Shown here in pieces: positions 54,144-62,107 of a stretch of DNA of 64,000 nucleotides (its first letter is position 1; every line of letters begins with the position of its first letter). The DNA is from a virus. Below the pieces are notes generated by a model. That model was not told the origin of the DNA. It was given only the letters and a program-made list of their open reading frames with translations, and ran no database searches. The stretch spans positions 1 through 64,000 of the IMG/VR virus record IMGVR_UViG_3300029787_000001. One strand, 5' to 3'. The translations under genes were made by a program, and so were the position numbers.

Positions 54144-54172
54144 TTGACAGCAAGTCCGCCACGTGTTACATT
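54144..54172 (+). promoter_or_regulatory. Promoter
   Basis: TTGACA, 17 bases, TACATT. Confidence 0.83.
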
Positions 54173-54191
54173 ACACACCAGAGGAGCCCCC

Positions 54192-54356
54192 ATGTGGATT
54201 ATGACCTACGACTGTGCAGACCGCGACCGGCAGACGATGCGCTTCGCATCGCTCCAGGCAGCAACCGACGCTGCCCTGCGTGCCCAGTGCGGTGGATGGA
54301 CCGTCTACAGCATCCATCAGGCAGAAATGCCCAAAAACAAGAATGCCCACCAGTAG
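54192..54356 (+). CDS. Small hypothetical protein
   Basis: 54 residues: W-I-M-T-Y-D-C-A-D-R-D, F-A-S-L-Q-A-A-T-D-A-A-L-R-A, W-T-V-Y-S-I. Strand-helix-strand. GAGGAGCCCCC upstream. Confidence 0.58.
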   Translation: MWIMTYDCADRDRQTMRFASLQAATDAALRAQCGGWTVYSIHQAEMPKNKNAHQ

Positions 54357-54405
54357 CGCATTCATATAGGCACTTTGCTTATACGAGAGATAAAAATAAA
54401 ACAGC

Positions 54406-54434
54406 TTGACAAGCACCCGCTTTCAGGTTACATT
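54406..54434 (+). promoter_or_regulatory. Promoter
   Basis: TTGACA, 17 bases, TACATT, ACTTGTGTAATGAGGG: a variant of the inverted repeat. Confidence 0.83.
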
Positions 54435-54457
54435 ACTTGTGTAATGAGGGAGAACTA

Positions 54458-54670
54458 ATGAGCTACAACCGCGTCCTCGAAACCCGTGAGCACCCCGTGT
54501 GGGACTGCGTCCAGAAGGACTACCCCGAGGCTAAGCTCATCGCAGTGCGGACGGACGCCATCAACTTCGCAGTCGGTCGCCGCATCTGGCTGGCACACTT
54601 CGACTACAATCAGACGGATGTCGAGTGGTACGAGGACGTGACCCGGTTCGTGCCAGACGCTCTCCGATAG
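54458..54670 (+). CDS. Hypothetical protein
   Basis: 70 residues from ATG 54458. V-W-D-C-V-Q-K-D-Y-P-E-A-K-L-I-A-V-R-T-D-A-I-N-F and I-W-L-A-H-F-D-Y. Not recognised. Confidence 0.62.
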   Translation: MSYNRVLETREHPVWDCVQKDYPEAKLIAVRTDAINFAVGRRIWLAHFDYNQTDVEWYEDVTRFVPDALR

Positions 54671-54684
54671 TTAGCACTTTCCCC

Positions 54685-54713
54685 TTGACAGCAACAGCAT
54701 AACAGGTTACATT
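54685..54713 (+). promoter_or_regulatory. Promoter
   Basis: TTGACA, 17 bases, TACATT, AGTTGGGTAGC. Confidence 0.83.
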
Positions 54714-54739
54714 AGTTGGGTAGCCAGCAAGGAGCCCAC

Positions 54740-54997
54740 ATGACCATTCGCCACCACCTCGGCATGCCCCTCGTCGCCCGCAACGTCAAGCGCCTGGGAG
54801 AGTTCGCCATGTGGGACGAGCACACCTGCGAGCTTCGCACCACCACCGGCACCTTCGTGCTCTGGTTCCCGATCGGCAAGGACACGACGGACGATGAGAT
54901 GATCGCCATGTGCCGTGACGCCCTGAGCGGTCACGTCTACGAGGGCAACCGGATCGTCACGAGGACTGCGCCCCCCATGATCAAGCGCGCACGATAG
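54740..54997 (+). CDS. Hypothetical protein
   Basis: 85 residues from ATG 54740. L-V-A-R-N-V-K-R-L-G-E-F-A-M-W, T-G-T-F-V-L-W-F-P-I-G and D-E-M-I-A-M-C-R-D-A-L. Strands then a helix; not recognised. Confidence 0.62.
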   Translation: MTIRHHLGMPLVARNVKRLGEFAMWDEHTCELRTTTGTFVLWFPIGKDTTDDEMIAMCRDALSGHVYEGNRIVTRTAPPMIKRAR

Positions 54998-55000
54998 CCC

Positions 55001-55029
55001 TTGACAGCAAGGGCAGAACAGGTTACATT
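55001..55029 (+). promoter_or_regulatory. Promoter
   Basis: TTGACA, 17 bases, TACATT, AGTTGGGTAATC. Confidence 0.83.
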
Positions 55030-55055
55030 AGTTGGGTAATCAGAAAGGAGCCGAT

Positions 55056-55256
55056 ATGCCGACGACGAAGCTGAAGTACGATGTCGAGATTGTCTACTCA
55101 ATCCTCGGTGACGGCACTACGGGTGTTCACCGTCTGCGTTGCCGCTTGGAGGAGCTGGACAGTGCCCACACTTGGGGGGCTCTCCAGCGCGCCGGGAAGT
55201 CCCGCGCGGAGGTCCACTGTGTGCGCTGGCTCAACCGCCCGCGTCCACAGGGATAG
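55056..55256 (+). CDS. Hypothetical protein
   Basis: 66 residues from ATG 55056. K-Y-D-V-E-I-V-Y-S-I-L-G-D-G, V-H-R-L-R-C-R-L-E-E, then a basic end R-W-L-N-R-P-R-P. Similar layout to the next gene. Confidence 0.6.
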   Translation: MPTTKLKYDVEIVYSILGDGTTGVHRLRCRLEELDSAHTWGALQRAGKSRAEVHCVRWLNRPRPQG

Positions 55257-55270
55257 GGCGAAGAAGCCGC

Positions 55271-55299
55271 TTGACAGCCCGCCTCTGGCGGGTTACATT
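55271..55299 (+). promoter_or_regulatory. Promoter
   Basis: TTGACA, 17 bases, TACATT, ACTTGTGTAATC. Confidence 0.83.
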
Positions 55300-55325
55300 A
55301 CTTGTGTAATCAGACAGGAGAACTC

Positions 55326-55514
55326 ATGAAGCACCCCTTCGATGTCACCATCGCATTCCGCAAGAACATTGGTCGCCACAACGGTCCTGCCGTGTGGGAG
55401 CAGCGCGAGCGTGTCGAGCGCGTGTTCGCCGACAGCATCTGCGAAGCCCTCCACCTCGGAGAAGTTCGCTCCGGTGGTCGTGCCATTGCGTGCAAGTGTT
55501 TGTGGGATCGTTAG
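55326..55514 (+). CDS. Hypothetical protein
   Basis: 62 residues from ATG 55326. P-F-D-V-T-I-A-F-R-K-N-I-G-R, then R-V-E-R-V-F-A-D-S-I-C-E-A-L and A-I-A-C-K-C. It closes the GC-rich zone. Confidence 0.6.
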   Translation: MKHPFDVTIAFRKNIGRHNGPAVWEQRERVERVFADSICEALHLGEVRSGGRAIACKCLWDR

Positions 55515-55522
55515 TTTGCATA

Positions 55523-55550
55523 GGGGGGCACCCCCCCCCTCCCCCCCCGG
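55523..55550 (+). other. G/C homopolymer tract at a composition boundary
   Basis: GGGGGG followed two bases on by runs of nine and eight C. It can fold as a G/C hairpin. AT-rich sequence begins soon after. The following 100 bases contain AACCTG/CAGGTT and no gene. Confidence 0.6.
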
Positions 55551-55650
55551 AGGATAAGTCCCTTAGAACCTGGGTTATCGAGCAGGTTGCGCAAGTACAT
55601 TCACAATCACCGCCAAAAATTTCCAGAATTAAAAAACCCGGAGTAAAAAA

Positions 55651-55839
55651 ATGCCAGATATACAAATAGGAGACCTCGTGAAAGTAGAGAACAAACACTT
55701 AGAAGCGAGTCATAAATTGAGATCGAAGAATTGTTGGCTAGTTGTGGAAACAAAAGTAACCTACCAGATAGATGTGGCGTTATGCATACAAGGAAGCAGA
55801 AAGGAATGGATTAGCTTTGGCATATTGGAGAAAGTATGA
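55651..55839 (+). CDS. Small VGD-family protein
   Basis: 62 residues, I-Q-I-G-D-L-V-K-V-E after three residues, C-W-L-V-V-E-T, V-A-L-C-I. Overlaps the next start by ATGA. Confidence 0.68.
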   Translation: MPDIQIGDLVKVENKHLEASHKLRSKNCWLVVETKVTYQIDVALCIQGSRKEWISFGILEKV

Positions 55840-56327
55840 TACAAATAGGAGACCTTGTAAGAGTAGATAAAAACTCCGGTAAAAAATTTCCCACATTTGC
55901 ACCCGAGAACAAAATAAAAACTAGTTACATCGTAAGCCAACAAAGGCAGGAGACAATTATGAAGATTACAAAGGCAAGATTGAAGGAAATAATCAAGGAA
56001 GAACTTGAGAATCTAAACGAAAGCCTAACCGGCACTATGGATGCAGAACGCAGATTGGCTATGGACCAAGGTCCCCGCGCATCAATGGCTAGAAAGAGCC
56101 AAGGCGCAGAGCTAAGAAGACTAGCTAGAAGCAAAGGAGAAGAGTCTCCCGAAGTTGCAGCCGCTAGACAACAATTGGTAGACAAGGGCATGCTCGACGC
56201 TCGCACGGGCAGATCTTTAACGCGCGGCAATAGCATAAATGACGTAGAAGACGCTCTTAAGGCTATGAACACCGATGCGGCTACTATGGATGCTATCATA
56301 CGCAAGCTAGAAGCCCTCTACAGGTAG
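55836..56327 (+). CDS. VGD fragment fused to a K-I-T-K-x-R-L tagged helical protein
   Basis: 163 residues if read from ATG 55836: a cut-short VGD start (I-Q-I-G-D-L-V-R-V) of about 41 residues leads in frame into M-K-I-T-K-A-R-L-K-E-I-I-K-E-E-L. A good site (GGAGACAATT) precedes the inner ATG 55959, so the tagged protein (122 residues) may be made alone. Body is helical and charged with A-M-N-T-D-A-A-T-M-D-A-I-I-R-K-L at the end. Siblings of the tag are at 61258 and 61479. Confidence 0.65.
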   Translation: MIQIGDLVRVDKNSGKKFPTFAPENKIKTSYIVSQQRQETIMKITKARLKEIIKEELENLNESLTGTMDAERRLAMDQGPRASMARKSQGAELRRLARSKGEESPEVAAARQQLVDKGMLDARTGRSLTRGNSINDVEDALKAMNTDAATMDAIIRKLEALYR

Positions 56328-56357
56328 TGTAAAAAAACAAGTAGCACACTTTACCGC

Positions 56358-56600
56358 ATGCCAAGAATTCCATCATCCCCGCTCCGTTACAAGGTCGGGG
56401 ATTTGGTTTGTCTATCGTATGACGAGTTTAAGTTGTATGGCTACGGCATAGTGATGGAAGGTCTGCCGAATAGCCTCTATAGAGTCTACTGGTTTAAAGA
56501 AAAATCCACTGAAATAGAGACGACCTTCGACATTCTGCCCGCTGAGTTGCCGGAAGGCTGGATGCAAAGCTCACACGAGACACATGTCGAGAACACGTGA
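56358..56600 (+). CDS. VGD-family protein with N-terminal extension
   Basis: 80 residues: Y-K-V-G-D-L-V-C-L after ten residues, Y-G-Y-G-I-V-M-E and Y-R-V-Y-W-F. Clear core. Confidence 0.68.
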   Translation: MPRIPSSPLRYKVGDLVCLSYDEFKLYGYGIVMEGLPNSLYRVYWFKEKSTEIETTFDILPAELPEGWMQSSHETHVENT

Positions 56601-56802
56601 ATCTTCAGCATCGATAGCAGTCGGTGATTTAGTCGTGTTAAAACACGATTATTTCCGGCAAGTAGGCTACGGAATAGTATTGCATCCCAGCATTATGCCC
56701 CACAGGTGCTCGGTGTACTGGATAGGGCTGGACATGACCCTGGTAGAATTCTACAACGATTTAGAAAAGCCACCTTGCGGTCCCCACGCGCGGGCGTTAT
56801 AA
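56584..56802 (+). CDS. VGD-family protein with N-terminal extension
   Basis: 72 residues: I-A-V-G-D-L-V-V-L, V-G-Y-G-I-V-L-H, C-S-V-Y-W-I-G.  Shares Y-G-I-V...V-Y-W with the gene before, a tandem pair. Confidence 0.68.
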   Translation: MSRTRESSASIAVGDLVVLKHDYFRQVGYGIVLHPSIMPHRCSVYWIGLDMTLVEFYNDLEKPPCGPHARAL

Positions 56803-56803
56803 T
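56775..56803 (+). promoter_or_regulatory. Promoter with perfect -10 box
   Basis: TTGCGG, 17 bases, TATAAT, then ACGGGTGTAAGCC. Overlaps the end of the preceding gene. Confidence 0.72.
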
Positions 56804-56838
56804 ACGGGTGTAAGCCAAATAATTTCTTTGGAGGCACT

Positions 56839-57162
56839 GTGACGTGGAAAACTTTTTTAATTGCATTCTCGGTAGGCTGTGCGGGCGACATTGCCCATTA
56901 TGATAGTGCAGAACCGCTGTATCCTATCGAGGAATGGACGTGTTCTCACAATGAGTCCCGTTTTTCCGCCCATGTGGAGGCATCTACCATTGATTTGGAA
57001 GAGTGGTCGGCAATAGACTTCTTTATTCATGACCATGATAGCAGCTATAGCTTGCCAATGAAGAAGCACGAAGATGGCTCCTGGCGAACCTACGGGAATA
57101 TCTATGAGCTTGACTGCAATTCTGATAACTTGGGTACCTCCTGGGTCTACTACGAATTGTAA
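56839..57162 (+). CDS. Small exported lipoprotein-like protein
   Basis: 107 residues, GTG start. T-F-L-I-A-F-S-V-G-C is a signal with lipobox Cys near residue 14. Mature part has W-T-C-S-H-N, I-D-F-F-I-H-D-H-D and G-T-S-W-V-Y-Y, strand-rich and acidic. Function unknown. A 210-base AT-rich gap follows that holds CTATTTAAG at 57314 and a CTCCC/GGGAG hairpin but no gene. Confidence 0.68.
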   Translation: MTWKTFLIAFSVGCAGDIAHYDSAEPLYPIEEWTCSHNESRFSAHVEASTIDLEEWSAIDFFIHDHDSSYSLPMKKHEDGSWRTYGNIYELDCNSDNLGTSWVYYEL

Positions 57163-57372
57163 TGTTTAATGTGTTTTGAGAATGCGCCTGTAGTGGTGGT
57201 TTTGACGATGCGGAGGTGGAAACTTTTAGCGCAAGAAAAAGTTGCGGAAAAATAGGCGGCAAAGCAAGATAATTTTTTTGCGCGTTTTGGTTACGGGCAT
57301 AGGGGTTTGCGGACTATTTAAGTGTGCTCCCGTTGTTATGTGTGTGGGAGTTTATAAAGGAACTCTCACAAC

Positions 57373-58134
57373 ATGTTTAAACTAAAATCTATTTTATTCG
57401 CTCTCGTTTTTGCCTTGGGTGGTGTCGCTTATGCTAAAGACGCCAACTCTGGACCGCTCACTAACCAAACTGTGTCCATAATCGTATCCGACGCAAGCAT
57501 GTCCATGACTGAACGCAAGGTTCGTGATGCGGCTGTTCGTGTGTTTACTGCGGGGGGCGGACATGGTTCTGGCTCTTACATCAAGCATAAGGACTTTTAT
57601 TTTGTTTTGACGGCTCAGCACGTAGCAGATGGTGCTCTTTATTCTGATTACAGAGTGAAGAAGGGCTCAGAAATCAAGAAGGCAATCCTTGTTTGGTCTG
57701 ATAAAACAGCCGACATCGCTGTTCTTGCTCTAACAAGCGAGTTTGAGACCATTTCTCCAATGGCTTTCAAGACAACATCTGACATTCCTGAGGTAGGAAC
57801 GGAGATTTCTTACTCTGGTTACCCCTCAAGGCACCAATTGATGTCTATTCGTGGTAGAGTTGCTGGTTATGAGCAGAAAATTGGGGCGGGGACGCAGATA
57901 ATGCTTCACACCTACGGGTGGTTTGGCTGCTCTGGTTCTGTGATCTACAATAAAAAAGAAGAAATCATTGGAGTTTTGTGGGGAGTTGATGTAGAATACT
58001 ACCCTGGCATGGCTGTTGTCGAAGAGATGGTCTGGGTTATCCCAGTTCAGAAACTAAAAGTAGACGAAGTTGTGGAAAACACATGCAAAATAAAAGGAAT
58101 GAAGCAACAATTGTCCCGCTTCTGTAGGAAGTGA
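57373..58134 (+). CDS. Secreted trypsin-like serine protease
   Basis: 253 residues. Signal peptide K-S-I-L-F-A-L-V-F-A-L-G-G-V-A-Y-A. Triad: L-T-A-Q-H-V-A (His), T-A-D-I-A-V-L (Asp), F-G-C-S-G-S-V-I (Ser). Same order and layout as the protease at 29900, but freely exported. C-terminal basic tail with two Cys. It opens the run of tagged proteins. Confidence 0.86.
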   Translation: MFKLKSILFALVFALGGVAYAKDANSGPLTNQTVSIIVSDASMSMTERKVRDAAVRVFTAGGGHGSGSYIKHKDFYFVLTAQHVADGALYSDYRVKKGSEIKKAILVWSDKTADIAVLALTSEFETISPMAFKTTSDIPEVGTEISYSGYPSRHQLMSIRGRVAGYEQKIGAGTQIMLHTYGWFGCSGSVIYNKKEEIIGVLWGVDVEYYPGMAVVEEMVWVIPVQKLKVDEVVENTCKIKGMKQQLSRFCRK

Positions 58135-58135
58135 A

Positions 58136-58825
58136 TTGAAGCTACTAATTGAAAATTGGAGAAAGTTTGTCAACGAAGGCGTGAATTCTAATTTCACTGT
58201 CTCGATGGACCCTCAAGACTTTTTGACCCTAACTTATCAGGACGATGCCGACATTGAAGGCAGATCCGACTACATTCTTGGAATGCCGGGCGGATTTGAT
58301 AAGACAAAAGCCGGCAAATTGTCTCTTGTTATCAAGAAATGCTGGGATGATGGCGTAGATAAGGTTATTTCCCACGCTGGACGTGCTCGCTCTATGGCTG
58401 CTATGAAGTCTGGGGTGAAGCAGATGCCAGTAATCTTGACTTTTGTTAACTGCGACGAGAAGCCCGTGCGCGGAATGCCAAGTCTGAATTTTATTTCTGA
58501 TAGATTGGAAGGTCAATTTGATAATTCTTCTATCTCAGTAGATAAGATAGGCAAATACGAATCCCAAAGGGCTCTTGATCTTGGCACAAGAACAGAAATG
58601 TCAACAGGAGAACTGTTAAAAACCCTACGAATCACTTTTCTAGAGAAAGCTACAAATGATTATAGAATGGCTGATTTTGTTTCGGACCTAAATAAAGAAT
58701 ATAATTTTATGCTCTCAGGCGAACCCGAACAGGTGAAGGTTATGGTAAAAGATGGACTGCGCTTTCCGGGGTTTGAGTCGGATCCTCCCGAAGATTCCAA
58801 TGTAAAGGTGTTAAATAAAGAATAA
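58136..58825 (+). CDS. Tagged protein 1
   Basis: 229 residues from TTG 58136. Tag M-K-L-L-I-E-N-W-R-K-F-V-N-E|G. Body begins S-N-F-T-V-S-M-D-P; I-S-H-A-G-R-A-R-S-M-A-A-M and P-V-I-L-T-F-V-N-C-D-E are distinct blocks; the end is acidic. Fold not recognised. Coupled to the next gene two bases on. Confidence 0.72.
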   Translation: MKLLIENWRKFVNEGVNSNFTVSMDPQDFLTLTYQDDADIEGRSDYILGMPGGFDKTKAGKLSLVIKKCWDDGVDKVISHAGRARSMAAMKSGVKQMPVILTFVNCDEKPVRGMPSLNFISDRLEGQFDNSSISVDKIGKYESQRALDLGTRTEMSTGELLKTLRITFLEKATNDYRMADFVSDLNKEYNFMLSGEPEQVKVMVKDGLRFPGFESDPPEDSNVKVLNKE

Positions 58826-58827
58826 CA

Positions 58828-59469
58828 ATGAAACTACTGCTTGAAAATTGGCGCGCTTATCTGGATGAAGAGCAGATAAACGAAAAAATGATGCTGAAAC
58901 CCGGTCCGCAGGGCTGGGATCTCTACGCACAGTTGGTTGGCGATGCCTATTTGGCTGCTCCCAAGTTTGAACAGAGGGCAGTCCCGCATTTTCAAGCTAT
59001 GACACCCTTTCTGGAAAAAATGTTTAAGAGGATCTCAAGCAGAGTAGACATAGAATTCGTTGATTACCACCCCTATAACACAGCAGCAGAGCTAAGAGAT
59101 GCAGTAAACAGCACTGGAAAGATGAAAGTTGCTACAATTGACGCCGAACATGATGTGTTTGACGAAATTACGAACGCAAAATTCAGAGCGGTCCACGATT
59201 ACATGTCCCACATTCAGGCAATCGGCTCACGAGGAACCGAATTTGATTTGAGAGGGGAACTTGCCTCTTATAATGCTCACCTCAAAACAATGCCACAGGA
59301 GTCTATTCCTGCCTTATTTACCGAGATTGTCGGACAGACTTGTGCTTACCACGCTGGTGGCGGCACTTTCGCAGAACAGAAGATCTGTCTATTAGATGGC
59401 TTTGATTACATCAATCTTGGTGTTGTCGAAGGCTATGACATAGTTAATAAGGAATTGGTAAAGAAATGA
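58828..59469 (+). CDS. Tagged protein 2, possible metal-binding enzyme
   Basis: 213 residues. Tag M-K-L-L-L-E-N-W-R-A-Y-L-D-E|E. The second half has R-A-V-H-D-Y-M-S-H-I, Y-N-A-H-L, F-T-E-I-V-G-Q and K-I-C-L-L-D-G-F-D: His, Asp and Glu placed in helices, as in helical metal-binding domains. This resembles H-D-x-x-H-type phage proteins; the reaction is unknown. Confidence 0.72.
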   Translation: MKLLLENWRAYLDEEQINEKMMLKPGPQGWDLYAQLVGDAYLAAPKFEQRAVPHFQAMTPFLEKMFKRISSRVDIEFVDYHPYNTAAELRDAVNSTGKMKVATIDAEHDVFDEITNAKFRAVHDYMSHIQAIGSRGTEFDLRGELASYNAHLKTMPQESIPALFTEIVGQTCAYHAGGGTFAEQKICLLDGFDYINLGVVEGYDIVNKELVKK

Positions 59470-60119
59470 AACTACTACTTGAAAATTGGCGAAAGTTCTT
59501 GACTGAAAATGAGGCGGCTTACTTCCCTTGGCTAGAAGAATTAGAAGCGCAAGGTGGAGAAGCCCTTATGGGTCCTGATTTTCAACAAGCAGGCTCAGGA
59601 GCATTCCGTGTTGTCTTCAAGCCAAAAGGAGATGAGGACCATGTCATCAAGCTATCGAAAGATCCTCGCAACAATTGGATGAACAAGATAGAGTCCGAAA
59701 CAGCCAATTCTTACCCCGATTTGTTTCCAAAGACATTTGCTCATGCTGATGATTGGGAATGGATTGTCCAAGAGGCTGTCGAAGTGCTGACCCGAAGAAA
59801 CGAGCAGCAAATGCGTGTTATGTTGCAGAAGACTTTTCCAAACATCTATGTTGTCTTCAAGGGTGCAACTCTAAAAGATCATGAGCTTTCTGGCTTATGG
59901 AGCGACATTGTTGATGCAGCAAGGGGTCCTTACGCAACAAAAGACCAGAAGATTTTTGATTTTGGAATAAAGAACGAAAAAGCCTTCATCCAGCTTGCTT
60001 CAGCTATCTCTAAATTTAAGATAGACAGCGAAGATCTGGGTTATGGCAACATAGGAATAAATGAACAAGGACAATTAAGGATCTTAGATGCCTCTGTGCT
60101 TCTCAGACCAAAGGAATAA
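59466..60119 (+). CDS. Tagged protein 3, protein-kinase-like
   Basis: 217 residues. Tag M-K-L-L-L-E-N-W-R-K-F-L-T-E|N. Then a kinase-like layout: G-S-G-A-F-R-V-V-F (glycine loop), H-V-I-K-L-S-K (Lys strand), W-I-V-Q-E-A-V-E (hinge), D-S-E-D-L-G-Y-G-N-I-G-I (catalytic-loop region with Asn) and L-R-I-L-D-A-S (in place of D-F-G). Small for a kinase and with a shortened C-lobe. Phosphotransferase activity is plausible, not shown. Confidence 0.72.
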   Translation: MKLLLENWRKFLTENEAAYFPWLEELEAQGGEALMGPDFQQAGSGAFRVVFKPKGDEDHVIKLSKDPRNNWMNKIESETANSYPDLFPKTFAHADDWEWIVQEAVEVLTRRNEQQMRVMLQKTFPNIYVVFKGATLKDHELSGLWSDIVDAARGPYATKDQKIFDFGIKNEKAFIQLASAISKFKIDSEDLGYGNIGINEQGQLRILDASVLLRPKE

Positions 60120-60121
60120 TT

Positions 60122-60601
60122 ATGAAACTACTACTTGAAAATTGGCGTCAATTTATGAATGAGGATGTGCGAGTCACATTTAAAAAAGCAATTGATTTGG
60201 TCTGCCCCCCAGCAACACAGGACTTGGAACTTAACACGAAGAACCGTGATTCCGCAATTCATGCTGAACACATTCAGTACGGTCCTCTGAATGTCGGAAT
60301 GCCCGGTGACTACTGGGAAGAAATCGCCGACTACTGGAACACAACTGAAGAGGCAGCCGAAGCTTCTAACTGTGGGGTTTGCACTGCTTTTGACATTTCT
60401 CCTAGAATGTTGGAATGCATGCCCGGCGAAACATCCGATGAAGACGGTGTTCTCGGCTATTGCTGGATGCATAACTTCAAGTGTCACTCTGCGCGTGCTT
60501 GTAGAACTTGGGCAAAGGGTGGACCCATAGAGGAAGATTCAGTTTCTGCTGATTGGCAGGAGCGCTCAAACATAGGTAAAGAGAATGAAACTACTGATTG
60601 A
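60122..60601 (+). CDS. Tagged protein 4, Cys-rich
   Basis: 159 residues. Tag M-K-L-L-L-E-N-W-R-Q-F-M-N-E|D. Eight or so Cys in the second half (N-C-G-V-C-T-A-F, L-E-C-M, Y-C-W-M-H-N-F-K-C-H-S-A-R-A-C) could hold zinc. Overlaps the next gene by 17 bases. Confidence 0.7.
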   Translation: MKLLLENWRQFMNEDVRVTFKKAIDLVCPPATQDLELNTKNRDSAIHAEHIQYGPLNVGMPGDYWEEIADYWNTTEEAAEASNCGVCTAFDISPRMLECMPGETSDEDGVLGYCWMHNFKCHSARACRTWAKGGPIEEDSVSADWQERSNIGKENETTD

Positions 60602-61271
60602 AAACTGGCGTAAGTTCTTGGCTGAAGAAGAAGTTCTAGTTGAGAAATGCTGGGACGGCTACAGACAAGCTGGGCTTAAAAAGAAAGGTGACCGAATGGT
60701 CCCCAACTGTGTCCCAATTGGTGGAAAGAAAGACGAAGCAATGGAGATAAATGAAGAGCAAGGTCAATACATCGGCACTATTGACGATGTGGGCTCTGAC
60801 CTTTATCGCATCTCCAAGCGCTATGGAGACAAGGGCGACAATTATGAACGATTTCAGAAGGGAGCCAAGGTCATAAGGTCCCGTAACACGTCCGCAGATG
60901 ACCAGCAGCCCTATCTAAATTCTGATGGAGACCCAGAGCATAGGATTTATTTTTTCGGCTCTGGAGACGACGCTAAGGCTGCTATGATGTCCGACACACA
61001 AGAGTTGGAAGCAATCGTCGGCGACTTTTCTGACGCAGACAAGGAAAAAGGCATCAATGAGAATTTGTTGTTAGTCCGCATTTCGATGAACCAAGTTCCA
61101 AAAGAGGTTGAATTCTTCACCGATTACGAATTGGAAGGAACTCCCTACGATGCTATTTATGGTGCGTACCCAGATGGTCGGGCTTGGACTCTCGCCCCCA
61201 AATCAAATGACATTCAGTTAGCGACCGATCTACTTAACTATGAAGAGGACGATTACTATGAAGATTACTAA
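60585..61271 (+). CDS. Tagged protein 5
   Basis: 228 residues. Tag M-K-L-L-I-E-N-W-R-K-F-L-A-E|E. Next comes E-K-C-W-D-G-Y-R-Q-A-G-L-K-K-K-G-D-R, then V-P-N-C-V-P, a block common in marine-phage virion-associated proteins. The body has D-L-Y-R-I-S-K-R-Y-G, R-I-Y-F-F-G-S-G-D-D-A-K and V-E-F-F-T-D-Y-E-L-E-G, loosely like ADP-ribosyltransferase strands; this is weak. Confidence 0.7.
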   Translation: MKLLIENWRKFLAEEEVLVEKCWDGYRQAGLKKKGDRMVPNCVPIGGKKDEAMEINEEQGQYIGTIDDVGSDLYRISKRYGDKGDNYERFQKGAKVIRSRNTSADDQQPYLNSDGDPEHRIYFFGSGDDAKAAMMSDTQELEAIVGDFSDADKEKGINENLLLVRISMNQVPKEVEFFTDYELEGTPYDAIYGAYPDGRAWTLAPKSNDIQLATDLLNYEEDDYYEDY

Positions 61272-61482
61272 AGAAAGACTAAAGCAAATTATCAAGGAAG
61301 AGCTTGAGAATGTTATGGAAGTTGAGCGCGCGTGGTGCGTTGGCTTTGAAAAAGACGGCAAAATGCACCACGAACAGGTCAATGCTGACGCTGGTGGAGT
61401 TGCCGAGAGAAAAATAAAAAAGAAGCACGATGTGGGCGATGCCGCAATCAAGAGCACCAAAGAAGGTAAGTGTCCTCGATGA
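61258..61482 (+). CDS. K-I-T-K-tagged small protein
   Basis: 74 residues from ATG 61258. Tag M-K-I-T-K-E-R-L-K-Q-I-I-K-E-E-L, then W-C-V-G-F-E-K-D-G-K-M-H-H and a basic end. The ATG lies 14 bases inside the previous gene. Confidence 0.68.
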   Translation: MKITKERLKQIIKEELENVMEVERAWCVGFEKDGKMHHEQVNADAGGVAERKIKKKHDVGDAAIKSTKEGKCPR

Positions 61483-61700
61483 AAATTACAAAGACAAGAC
61501 TAAGGCAGATCATCAAGGAAGAACTCACCCGTCAAGACAAAGCCGATGTTAAGAAGATGGTCCAAGACGAACTTGGCAAGCTCCTTAAGAAGAAGGATGC
61601 TAAGGACCAAGTGGGCGAGATCGTAAAGAAGATTATGAAGAAGCTTTACAAGGATCTGTCACTAGAACACCCCTACATCATTGACAGGATTAAGATCTGA
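61479..61700 (+). CDS. K-I-T-K-tagged small helical protein
   Basis: 73 residues from ATG 61479 (ATGA). Tag M-K-I-T-K-T-R-L-R-Q-I-I-K-E-E-L. Then Lys/Asp-rich helices (V-K-K-M-V-Q-D-E-L-G-K-L-L-K-K-K). The stop region lies in the next promoter. Confidence 0.68.
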   Translation: MKITKTRLRQIIKEELTRQDKADVKKMVQDELGKLLKKKDAKDQVGEIVKKIMKKLYKDLSLEHPYIIDRIKI

Positions 61701-61709
61701 GGTTAAATT
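61681..61709 (+). promoter_or_regulatory. Promoter in a coding end
   Basis: TTGACA, 17 bases, TAAATT, AAGGCTGTG. Context GAGGTTAAATTA resembles the family. Confidence 0.68.
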
Positions 61710-61715
61710 AAGGCT

Positions 61716-61919
61716 GTGAGAGAGGACAACATCGATCCCTTCGCAGCCCAGTTTCCACAGGCAACTGTTGATGAGTGGGTTTATTATCCTAAAACCAAAT
61801 TATGTGGACTAGTTATTGGTGTTGACAACCAAACTGGTTTCATGCAGGTTCATTGTTTCGAAACTATGGATCTAAGATGGCTAACCATTTATAATTTTGG
61901 TCAATATTTGGTTTTATGA
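61716..61919 (+). CDS. VGD-related protein, GTG start
   Basis: 67 residues: E-W-V-Y-Y-P, C-G-L-V-I-G-V, M-Q-V-H-C-F and L-R-W-L. The VGD turn is replaced by V-D-E-W-V-Y, but the later strands match. Confidence 0.55.
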   Translation: MREDNIDPFAAQFPQATVDEWVYYPKTKLCGLVIGVDNQTGFMQVHCFETMDLRWLTIYNFGQYLVL

Positions 61920-62098
61920 ATGAAGGTGATCTAGTTAGACTCAAAACACGGTATCCAATTTGGTTATATTCTTATGGTCTCTCTGACGGAGACTTCGGAA
62001 TTATAACCAAAATTGGCGAAGAAGAGGTGGTGGTCTACTGGCTAAAAATCAGAAGACTGTGTTCTGTAAAACCAAATCTCATTGAAGTTGTTCAATAG
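61916..62098 (+). CDS. Small VGD-family protein
   Basis: 60 residues, M-N-E-G-D-L-V-R-L, F-G-I-I-T-K-I-G and V-V-V-Y-W-L. ATGA overlap upstream. Confidence 0.68.
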   Translation: MNEGDLVRLKTRYPIWLYSYGLSDGDFGIITKIGEEEVVVYWLKIRRLCSVKPNLIEVVQ

Positions 62099-62107
62099 GA
62101 GAACATA

